The notes under the pieces are model-generated. The model was not told the origin of the DNA and ran no database searches. It saw nothing but the letters and a program-made list of their open reading frames with translations. Positions 10,436 through 20,378 of a stretch of DNA of 64,000 nucleotides are shown piece after piece. The stretch covers positions 19,791,701 to 19,855,700 of the forward strand of contig JAVTVX010000004.1 of NCBI GenBank assembly GCA_033439265.1, in the 5' to 3' direction. Position 1 is the stretch's first letter, and every line of letters starts with the position of its first letter. The stretch comes from Dillenia suffruticosa. Its lineage: Eukaryota; Streptophyta; Magnoliopsida; Dilleniales; Dilleniaceae. The position numbers were made by a program, and so were the translations under genes.

Positions 10436-11935
10436 TGCGGCGAATCCGTGTCCTAGAAGAGGATCACGGCCTGTTTTGGGTTGAAAGAAAGGGGAGGCTT
10501 GTAAAAAGGGGTACACCTTGCTGCACGACAATGAGGGTCTATGCACAAGGGTAGCTCGGGAATAAAAGAAGGGGGAAAGAAAAAAAAAAGGAAGAAGGAA
10601 GAACGACTAAGAAAAACTATGTAAAATCGGTAAAGAAAAGAAAGGGATATGACTTACGGTTTTGGAGTTAAGCAAAGGCTTTGCACCGTAGGGATCTCTC
10701 AAGCAATTGCTCTCCTTCAAAAGACGTAGGTCTGGCCTTGTTGCACCGCAGGGATCTCTCACAAGGCAAAGAACATTAGACAAAGCAAGTGCTGTCCAAA
10801 GACTGCACTATGGAATGCCTAATATCCTACACTCAAGTCTCTCATTAATGAAAAATAGAAAGGGACGAAATTCTCAAGTGTTAACTGTATTTCTGATATC
10901 AAAATGAGGGGGAGTACATGGGTATTTATAGGCAAGGGAAGGGGGAAAAGAAAGGGTAGCAATGGGAACATTTCGGTCAAATGCACACCCTTGGCTGAAA
11001 CGTGAGTTCCTTTGGTCTATAACTACCTATAACTGCCTAAAAAGAGTCCCTTCGCCCTATATAATGATATCCCACTTATTACAACACTTCAAACATGAGT
11101 CTTGATACTTAAAATACTAAAAGGGCATAAATATTGAAATACTAATAATATAAGTAATCTGTCCAGAATTGGGCAAAATATGAACAGTTGCTTGTATGAT
11201 GCTTATGTCTCTTGGCTGTTGGCATGCACCTGCTCTTCTCCTTGCACCATTTCGTTGCCTACTGCCTTGGGAACACCTTTGGAAGTTATCTTGGCTTGGG
11301 CTCCTCGATTGCTTGTTGGTCGCTCGTAAATTGATGCCTTAACACATGCTGGTACTGGTGCCTTTTCACTTGGCACTGGGGCTGCATTGTTTGGTGCTGG
11401 CACTTACATTTCTTTGGGCATTGCTCCTTCTTTGTGCTTCTTCATGGTCTCTTCTGGTGTCTTCTGGTCCCTAGAGCAGAACCGTGGCTTGGTGGCAACC
11501 TTTGGTGGTGACTGCTCGATCGTGGCCTTTGGTGAGAAACTTGTGTCCATGCAAACCTCCATCGCATTTGTCCCAATGCCTTGCTTGCTGCCTGCTGCAT
11601 GTTGCTTATTGCTCATTGCCTTATGCTCATATCCGTTTGCTTGCTGCTCATTGGTCATGGCCTTTGGCTCATGGTCTTGTTGCTTATTGCTCGCGGCCCT
11701 TGGCTCGTGGCCCTTTGCTTGTAGCACGCTGCTTGTGGCTTGTTGCTTGAGACCTTTTACTTGCTCGTGTCCTTTGGCTCGTGCCTCTTGGTCGTGGCCT
11801 TTCATTCGCACCCTTCGGTTGGGACCTTCCATATGAACCTCCAAGCTGTCTGCTCGTTGCCTTTGGCTCATGCGTTGCTTTGCTCGGTGTGCTCGATCCT
11901 TGGCATTGCGGAGTGCTCTCTTCAGTTCTATTACA
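10436..11935 (-). mobile_element. Solo LTR, 1500 bp, with perfect 5-bp TSD
   Basis: The stretch begins TGCGGCG and ends CTATTACA, so it has TG...CA ends. It is flanked by CAGAG at 10431-10435 and 11936-11940. On the minus strand it shows a TATA box (CCTATAAATAC near 10930), as expected of a promoter-bearing LTR. Upstream of that promoter (minus strand about 11930-11200) lies a repetitive lysine/glutamine/histidine-rich open frame with KGHE-type repeats, interrupted by a stop at 11401-11403. No internal retrotransposon domains are present. I could not assign a family. The neighbouring host repeat continues on both sides. Confidence 0.82.
11404..11935 (-). other. Repetitive open frame inside the solo LTR, function unknown
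   Basis: On the minus strand the frame encodes short imperfect repeats such as AKGHEPRA, NKQQ and NEQQ, rich in K, Q, H, E and A. After a TAA at 11401-11403 the frame continues to about 11203. The open frame is largely a by-product of a 6-mer-like repeat (GGC-CNN-NGC pattern), but it is unusual within an LTR. It matches no domain I know. It could be a captured gag-like or spacer sequence. Confidence 0.35.
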
Positions 11936-12040
11936 CAGAGACTGGGCGCGAGCAGGCGTATGCACAAGGCAGGGGAAGAGGCTGGGGCGAGCAGGCATGT
12001 GCAGGGGCTGGGGCGAGCAGGCAGGCGTGTGCAGGGGCTG
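11936..12040 (+). repeat. GC-rich minisatellite, central fragment (landing site of the Gypsy element)
   Basis: Tandem units of GGCTGGGGCGAGCAGGCGTGTGCA type lie here. The stretch begins with the CAGAG duplication of the solo LTR and ends with GGCTG at 12036-12040, the target-site duplication of the Gypsy element. The array resumes at 23321. Confidence 0.75.
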
Positions 12041-15021
12041 TGTAACATCGACACTCGATGCCCGAACAAGTGTATGGGTTTTAAAAATATATATATATAG
12101 ATATTTAAAAAAAACAAAAAAAAAAAGAAAACAGTGGAGTGCTACGTTTTGAGACAAAACGCAGCACCCCCCCAATTTGGGATTAGGGCTGTTAGCCCAA
12201 TCTTTCACTCTCCCTCTCTCTTTCTTCCTCTTTCTCTCTCCCCGCCTCTTCCTCTCCCGCGACAATGCCTCCCTCCCCCGAAGCCGCCGCGCACCACCAC
12301 CACCACCACCGTCTTCTTCTTCTTTTTCTTCTTCGTCTTCTCTCTCTCTCTTCCTCTCTCTCTCACTCCGTCTCTTCCTCTCCCGTAGCCGCCGCCCACC
12401 ACCTCGCCTTCCCCCCGCGATCGCCGCCGCTGCAACGCCCTCCCGCGACTGTAGCTCGTCCGCCGAGCGCGATTTGCTGCCAGTGCTCCATAGCACGAGC
12501 ACGTGACTGCCCGAGCGCTCCACAGCGCGAGTGCGCGCCTGCTCGGGAGCACACCTGCATGACCGTGAGCGCACCAGCACGCGACAGCGCGAGAGCGCAG
12601 AGCACTGCGCGCTCCCCCGAGCACTAGCGTGCCCCTACGCACCTCTACACAATCCTGCACGAGCACCAATGCGCCCCATGCACGCCTCGGAAAGCTCCTG
12701 CACGAGCGCCAATGCGCCCCTGCACGAGCACCAGCACACCCCAGCACGAGCTGCCCTGTGCGAGCGCGCCCCCCAGCGCGACCCTTCGCGCGAGGCCAGC
12801 GCGCGATCTCCCGAGAGCTACGTGACCCCAGCACAAGCGCAAGCGCGCTGCAACGCGACACCCACTGCACGAGCGCGCGTGCCTCATAGCGCGCGATCCA
12901 GCTCGCGAGAGCGAACCCTAGCCCGTGAGCGCGCCAACCCGTACGCCCAAGCCTCGAGTGCACAACCCGCGAGCCCACTGGGACCTGCTAACCCGCGAGC
13001 CCTCCAGCCCGGCCAGCGCGCCAGCCCTCCAGCCCACCGGCCCGCGAGCCCGCGACGGCCCACGAGCCTGCGACCGACTTTCTCCTTTGAGAGCCATCTG
13101 CCATCCTCGCAGAAATCCTCCACTGCAGGTTACGGTTGTGTTAGATGTGGTTTTTTATTAGAAATTGATTTAGTCGTTAACGTGGTTTCAAAATTGAAAA
13201 TATTACAGGTTTTAAATTTATCTGAAGGGCGAACGAAAGCTAGGTTTGAGATTAGAGTAAACCTAGGTGAGGGAAATGAAATTATTTTCATACTTAAATT
13301 TAATTTGGTCGAATTTAGGTTGAATTTAGAATCAGAAGTTATATATATATATTGTTGTGGCTTAAAATAGATATTTAAGTCCTTAGAACATGTGGTTAAA
13401 TGTGCAAAAATTATGGTGTATATTTATAAATTGAAAAATTTAGGTTTGTACGAATTTAAGGAAAATGATAAACCCTGACAATAGTCGAAATTTTGATTAA
13501 AATCATGATGAATTGATTAGGTTGGCTTTCTTGGTGATTCGATTGAGGGGAGATTTGATTCTACGTGTTGTGGTTTTATTGGGGAGTGCGCTATCTTTCC
13601 CAAATCTGTGAGTGGTATTTATTTCAATACTTTTGTTTAATGTGTAAACTTTATTTTAAAATATTTGATAAATGAGTATGATTTGTAGCGTGCTTAAAAT
13701 GTTTTGATTGGTTTGGAAATTGATTTTTGTGAACTGATGGAGTGTCCAAAAACTGTGTTGAAATATTGAAATTATGCATCCAAGTGGTTGAAATGTATAA
13801 TGTGTCATTTTATGCTATATGTTGCATTTGGTTTGTAAAACTGATTTCGGCACATTTTGATACGATTTTGGATTTGGTCTTGAGGCCTTTGGTATGCATT
13901 GTTCTGTAGCTACGAAGGACACCGTGAGAGACGTTTTGGTGGCGTCCGGATATGCCTAGGCCTGGGGTATCTCACGAGTTTTCGTGATTTTTATTAACGA
14001 CACGATAGTAGCCAGGTTGAACCCGAAAGAGGGAGGATTTCGATACTCTCTCCAACTCTAGTACCTGGACGAGATTCGTCACCAACGCTGGGGTAGAGAG
14101 CACTTTAAATAAACTTGCATATAACACCCCCGGTGCGCCTGTTGTAGGTCGCGGTAGACCTCTGTCAGGACATTTTCGGCTGGCAGCTCTATGATTTTAG
14201 TGACAGTGCTTTGGATGCATATTTGACTTGAAAATACAAGCTAATAATATATTGTTGAAATGAAAAGCATGATGATTTGAAATATGATTCGTATACGTAT
14301 GCTTTGACACTCCAGTTTCACACTTCATATTTGACGATTGCATTGACCCACTCACTCACTGAGTATTCTTCCCCGAGTACTCACCCCTCATTTCCCTTCT
14401 TCTTTCAGAGATAGTATTTGACAAGAAGCGTTGCTTTAGGACGCTCGGTATCATTGGGAGATCTAGTTTGGACTTGAGAAGTCATTATATATTTCTATTG
14501 CAAATTTGTATTGGTAATGTATATGCATTCTGAGGTCTATAGACGACCATTGTATAATTCTGGGATGACTGTATAAATATGGACATTTAAATTGTGGAAC
14601 TCTCATATCATTGCATAACATTGCATTAAGGCATTTCTTATTCGTTGCGTATATACTTGGGAATGTGTTATGTCTTAAAAGTGTACTCTAAGATCGCTCA
14701 GTGGCACCTCTAAATCACAGAAGAGGCGACTGGCAGCTGTTCATGCCTTTGATGGGGGCATGGCAGTAGAAGTCGGTGGCTAAGTTGTTAAAAATTTTTA
14801 TAACCTTGCGTTATTTTGGATGTTGGCCGTGGGATTGGTTGATTTTGGAGAGGTCGGGATGGCCATTTGATTATTTTACAGGATGGTTGTGATTTATACA
14901 GGTTTAATTATATTTGGGAGATCTCCAAAATATGGGAAGATTCTACTCGATTTTCTGTAAAAATACAGCCGGTATTCAGAACAACAGGCGGCTGTTCATG
15001 ATCCTGGTCCGGGGCGTGACA
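12041..15021 (+). repeat. 5' LTR of the Gypsy element
   Basis: It starts TGTAACATCGACACTCG and ends GGGCGTGACA. It contains (CAC)6 at 12292-12310, a CTT-rich tract, and a very GC-rich block (about 12400-13080) built from GCACGAGC/GCGCGAG-like words. An AT-richer 3' half shares its last part with 1-680. The GC-rich block produces long but meaningless open frames in several phases. Confidence 0.92.
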
Positions 15022-15028
15022 GTTGGAT

Positions 15029-15040
15029 TGGTATCAGAGC
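15029..15040 (+). other. Primer-binding site (initiator Met tRNA)
   Basis: TGGTATCAGAGC lies seven bases after the 5' LTR end. This is the usual plant LTR-retrotransposon primer site complementary to the 3' end of tRNA-iMet. Confidence 0.9.
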
Positions 15041-15337
15041 ACTTGGTTGAGAGCTATGTAGGAAGAGAGTCTTGTAAACATTCCCAAGTGTGTTGGTGTT
15101 TAAAGTTCTTAATGCATGAGAGTTTCATACAGTCATGAAGTCCTAGTACATGGTCATAGGTATATGAGTTCATCCATTTTAGGGGGTTAGATACGATTGT
15201 TTCTAACCTAACAATTTTTTTTTTTTGGATTGGATTCCATTCTTTGTGAGGGTAGTCAAGATATGACTAGCCCAAATTTCTTGAACCATACATATTCTTT
15301 GAACAATACCTAATAAGAATCCTTTTCTTGCAGAAGT

Positions 15338-16733
15338 ATGACGACCCGACGGAGCACCCGTTGTACTCCACCAGAGGAATTAGACGAGCCGGAGGATCGT
15401 TTCTCGCCTCACATGCCACCACCGGCACTTACTCAGCCAGCTGCTCAGGCTGAGACTCCCATACCCACACTCGACGCCTTTCGATAGGTGTACGAGTGGT
15501 ACGCTTTGCATGGGGTCCAGATTCCCCCCACTACCTCCTACAGCGGCGCCTGCACCTGTAGTAGTACCAGTTCCTTCGGTACCGATTCCACCACCGGTGG
15601 CCGGTCCTTCTACTTTGTCCGAGCCGAGTGAGACCACATCGGCTGCTCTTAGACGGGTACATGAGTTGACTCAGTTGGTTCAGGAGGCCCGTCAGCTAGG
15701 GTGCACTGATTTCACGGGGCTTGGTGATGCTACGGTAGCCAAGCATTGGATTAACCGCACCCGTAGGATTTTGACCGATTTGGGGATTGGAGAAGAGCTC
15801 TGCCTGAAAGTGGCACAACGATTATTAAAAGGAGAGGCCCTCTTATGGTGGGAGGCCCTTACTGATGAGGCGATAGAGCCACTACGATGGGACGACTTCC
15901 TTCGGGAGTTTGACCGCAGATTCTTCCCACTCTACCAGCAGGACTGGATGAGGTCAAAGTTGGGACGGCTTATATAGGGGTCCAGATCTGTCTCAGAGTA
16001 TGAGACAGATATGCGGAGACTTGCCGTATTCGTACCGGATCTGGTTACACCTCAGTATTTGTGCTTCAAATTTGAGGACGGTCTTAGTCTCAGCATAAAG
16101 AAGTATATGACTGTTACCCCACAGCTTACACTAGTCGAGGTGATAGACTCTGCTCACTGCACGGAGGTTTTAGTCCGTGCAGAGGCTAGGCAGATAGAGA
16201 GCAGAGAGCAGAAAAGAAAGAAAGAAAAGTCTCATTTTGCACAGAACTCTAAGAGGGGCAGGGGATCCAATTCGCACAGAGATGGATTTGGATCTGGATT
16301 TTCTAATCTGGGACGTGGATAGTACTCCCAAGGGTTCAGACAACCCGCTCCGACTCACACTGCACAGTATACTCCTCAGCAGCATCCTTATTGCCGCAGG
16401 TGCAATAGGTCCCATCCGATAAGAGTTTGTTCAGTGACGGTCACTTACTTCCACTGTGGGAAGCCGGGGCATATTAGGAGTTCTTGTCCTACGTTAGGAC
16501 TCGGAGGACAAAGTTCGCAGAGCCGCACTAGTACTTCTCGTATGGAACAGCAGGGGCAACCTGCTCGGCCAGCATCTTCTACTCCCAGGGTGACCACCGG
16601 GAGTAACACAGTGCAGACCCAGGCACGACAGCAGCCTAGGGCTCAGGCCTGGGTTTATGCCATGGCGCAAGAGAACGCCCAGGCGAACCCCGACATCATC
16701 ATGGGTACTCCTCCTTCTGATCCTGTACAATAG
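15338..16733 (+). pseudogene. Gypsy gag pseudogene
   Basis: Translation starts at ATG 15338 (MTTRRSTR). A capsid-like region follows with WWEALTDEAIEPLRWDDFLREFDRRF-type content at about 15850-15930 and LGRLI near 15960, then a basic linker. Next is a pair of Cys-rich segments: YCRRCNRSHPIRVC near 16390 and FHCGKPGHIRSSC near 16447. The second is a CCHC zinc knuckle whose first Cys is replaced by Tyr (16446-16448). Breaks are stops at 15485, 15975 and 16320 and a frameshift near 15500-15530. The frame ends TAG at 16731-16733, inside the candidate intron. Gag would form the cytoplasmic particle. Confidence 0.85.
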
Positions 16734-16950
16734 GATCTCTATTCGTATTTTCACTTCTTTTAGGGATGTCAGTATTGTATCAGTCATATAGGTATTTTAT
16801 GTTGTGTACCCTTTTGTCGACATGATACTATTCTAACATCTTTGTACACTGAAGTTGTAGAAGCCTTAGAGGCTCAACTATTTTGACATATATATATACA
16901 TATCAAGTTTGAAATTTTTCTAAGTCTATGTGCATTTTGTTCAATGATAG
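16705..16950 (+). other. Candidate GT-AG intron (or small insertion) at the gag-pol junction
   Basis: An AT-rich 246-bp segment starts GTACTCC after ATCATCATGG and ends CAATGATAG before GTACTCTACC. Its length is a multiple of three. Removal would fuse gag to the protease in one frame, at the point where related elements have continuous coding sequence. Retention gives a gag ending at 16731-16733. The repeated GGTACT at both edges leaves a second explanation: a short insertion with a 6-bp duplication. Confidence 0.5.
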
Positions 16951-19900
16951 GTACTCTACCTATCTTCGGAATAGATACTCGTATCCTTATTAACACGGGG
17001 TCTAACTATTCATATGTGAGCGATAAATTTTTTCGATATTCTGACAGGCCGCTCTCACCTTTGGATGAGGAGCTATTGGTCATCACTGCTCTGGGTGAGC
17101 AGATTGTGCGCGGCACAGTGTATAGAGAATGTGAGATCAAAGTTGGGGATACAGTGCTGAAGGCAGATCTAATCCCCCTCGCCATGACTGATTTTGATGC
17201 CATCTTGGGGATAGATTGGTTACATATGCATCGGGTTTCAGTTGACTGCTTTAAGAAGCAGGTGGAGTTTCGAAGACCCGATCAGCCAGTGTTGACTTTT
17301 GAGGGCAAGAGGTGGGTTTTACCCCGCTATGTCATTTCAGTTTTGGAGGCCAGACGCATGATTCGCCGCGGATGTGCGGCTTACCTGACTCATACATTGA
17401 CACCACTGCTCATTGACCGAGACTGGAGGATGTCCCAGTGGTACAAGACTTTCTTGATATTTTCCCCAAGGAGCTATCCGGATTACCACCGGTTCGAGAG
17501 TTTGACTCTGAAATCGATTTAGCTCCGAGGACTACCCCTATCTCTATGCCGCCATACAGGATGGCACCGGCTAAGCTGAGGGAGCTCAAGGTCCAACTGC
17601 AGGAGTTGCTGGATAAGGGGTTTATCCGTCCTAACACGTCCCCTTAGGGTGCTCCAGTACTGTTTGTAAAGAAGAAAGACGGCTCACTGAGATTGTGTGT
17701 AGATTACAAGCAACTTAATTGAGTGATTGTGAAGAATAGATATCCGCTGCCTCGCATAGATGATTCGTTTGATCAATTGCAAGGTGCCCGAGTTTTCTCG
17801 AAGATTGATCTTCGATCGGGATATCATCAGTTGCGGATTAGGAGTCAAGATGTGCCAAAGATAGCTTTTCGCACTCGATACGGGCACTACGAATTTCTAG
17901 TCATGTCGTTTGGACTGACTAATGCCTCCGCTGCATTCATGGACTTGATGAACAGAGTCTTTCACGACTATCTGGATCAGTTTGTCATAGTTTTCATAGA
18001 CGATATACTGGTGTATTCGCGGAGTGACGAGGATCATGTTCAGCATTTTCGCACCATTTTACAGATCCTCCGCGATGAACAGCTGTATGCCAAATTCACA
18101 AAATGTGAATTTTAGCTAAGACAGGTTAGATTTTTGGGGCATGTCGTTTCTACGGAAGGGATTTTTGTCGATCCGCAGAAGGTCGATGCCATTACGAGAT
18201 GGGAGCAGCCGTAGACAGTGACTGAGATCAAGAGTTTTCTTGGTCTGGCTGGGTATTACCGCAGATTTGTTGAGGGGATTTCCCGGATAGCTGTTCCATT
18301 CTGTAGATTGACATGAAAATGTGTCAAGTTTGTATGGGATAACCGTTGTGAGGCGAGTTTTCAGGAGCTCAAACAACGGTTGACTACAGCTCCGATTTTG
18401 ACATTTCCCACCAGTAGTCAGGAGTACACGGTGTACAGTGATGCTGCTAACAGGGGTTGGGTTGTGTTTTGATGCAAAATGGTCGGGTGATCGCCTATGC
18501 CTTTAGACAGTTGAAGAAACATGAGGTGAATTATCCGACACACGATCTGGAGCTTGCCGCCATAGTCTTTGCATTGAAGATATGGCGTCATTACTTGTAT
18601 AGGGTGACTTGCCGGGTGTATACTGATCATAAAAGTCTGAAGTATTTATTCACCCAGCGAGAACTTAACCTCAGACAGAGAAAATGGTTGGAACTCCTCA
18701 AAGATTATGATCTTGTTATTGATTATCATCCGGGCAAGGCTAATGTGGTTGCTGATGCCTTGAGTCGAAAATCAGCTTCATTGTCTCAGGAGAATAATAT
18801 GGCATATCTCACTTGTTTGATGGGACTCCGGGATTTGGGAGTCAGATTGGCTAGAGATGATCAGGGCACTTTGCTAACCAGGTTTGAGATCAGGCCGACA
18901 TTGTTGGATCGTATTAGGGAGCTTCAGGGCACTGATACCGAGCTACAGGCTCTTACTGAGAGAGCCCGCAGAGGTAATATAGATGATTTCAGAGTTCGTG
19001 GTGATGGACTTTTGACTTATCGAGATAGAGTGGCTATACCCGCCGATGAGGATCTCTGCAGGTCCATATTAGAGGAGGCACACTTCTCGGCCTATGCCTT
19101 GCACCCGGGTAGTACAAAAATGTATCGAACTATTCGGAACAGCTATTGGTGGCCAGGTATGAAGAAGGACACTGCGGAGTTTGTTGCTAAATGTTTAGTC
19201 TGTCGGCAGGTGAAGGCTGAGTATCAGAGGCCAGCGGGTTTACTGCAGCCTCTTCCCATTCCTGAGTGGAAATGGGAGCATATTACTATGGATTTCGTGA
19301 TGGGGTTGCCACGGACTTCTACACGGCATGATGCGATTTGGGTGATTGTCTATCAACTCACCAAATCTACACATTCTATCCCTATCAACGGTGACTATTC
19401 CTTAGAGGCATTGACACGTCTCTACATTGATACCATAGTTTGGCTTCACGGGGTGCCCATGTCGATTGTTTCAGATATGAACCCCAGGTTCACATCTAGG
19501 TTTTGGCCCAAGTTGCAGGAGGCATTGGGTACTAGATTGAATTTCAGTACGGCGTATCATCCTCAGACGGAAGGCCAGTTTGAGAGGATAATTTAGATGC
19601 TTGAGGATATGCTTCGGGCATGTGTCATTGATTTTCATGGTAGTTGGGATCGGCACCTTCCACTGGTCGAGTTCGCATATAATAATAGTTATCAGGCCAA
19701 TATAGGGATGCCTCCGTATGAGGCACTGTATGGCAAGAAGTGCCGCTCCCCGATATGCTGGGATGAGGTCGAAGAGCGACGTCTCAGCAGCGTTGAGTTG
19801 ATTGAGTAAACAAAGGACAAAGTTAAGGTCATCCATGAGCGGATGAAAGCCGCCCAAGACAGACAGAAGACGTATGCTGATCGTAGGCGGCGACCTCTTG

Positions 19901-20330
19901 AGTATGCTACGGGAGATATGGTTTTCTTGAGGATATCTCCATGGAAACGAGTTATACGGTTCAGGCAGCGGGGCAAGTTAAGCCCCAGATATATTTGGCC
20001 CTTCCGTATCCTTGAGAGGGTCGGGAGTGTGGCATACAGGTTAGAGCTGCCGATGAACTTTTCCGTATTCACGACGTTTTTCATGTCTCAGTACTCAGAA
20101 AGTACTTGGTCGATCCTTCTCATGTACTTGAGCCTCCACATGTTGAGTTACGAGAGGATCTTAGTCTTCCAGTTCAGCCTGTGGCTATTCTAGATCGATA
20201 GGTCAGAAAGCTATGGAGCAAGGAAGTTGCATTGGTCAGAGTTTTGTGGAGGAGTGATCAGGTCAAGGAGGAGACCTAGGAGCCCGAGGAGGCTATGAGG
20301 AGACAGCAGCCACAGTTGTTTACTGTTTAG
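16951..20330 (+). pseudogene. Gypsy pol pseudogene (PR-RT-RH-IN-chromodomain)
   Basis: Protease has LINTGS, where the catalytic Asp is Asn (16992-16994). RT covers about 17438-18400 with [16 protein letters not shown] and FIDD. RNase H covers about 18400-18780 with [11 protein letters not shown] and [16 protein letters not shown]. Integrase covers about 19070-19870 with an HHCC zinc region ([12 protein letters not shown]), [18 protein letters not shown] and GQFERI. A chromodomain covers about 20090-20330 (EPPHVELREDL, VALVRVLWRSDQV). In-frame stops are at 17645, 17720, 18113, 18212, 18314, 19594, 19807, 20199 and 20277. Frameshifts lie near 17427, 18460 and 20062. The chromodomain in this family directs integration to heterochromatin. 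The final stop is TAG at 20328-20330. Confidence 0.92.
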
Positions 20331-20360
20331 CTTTCTTTTAGTTTCGAGAACGAAACTTAT

Positions 20361-20378
20361 TTTTAGGGGGTCAGAAAA
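20361..20378 (+). other. Polypurine tract region of the Gypsy element
   Basis: AGGGGGTCAGAAAA immediately precedes the 3' LTR. This is the position and composition of the plus-strand primer. Confidence 0.55.

Noticed and set aside
12205-12978. 257-residue minus-strand open frame and overlapping plus-strand frames (12177-12506, 12531-13370)
   Set aside because: They lie in the CT- and GC-rich part of the Gypsy LTR, are open in many phases, have repetitive composition (R/A/G runs, poly-S/P) and recur only in the partner LTR.
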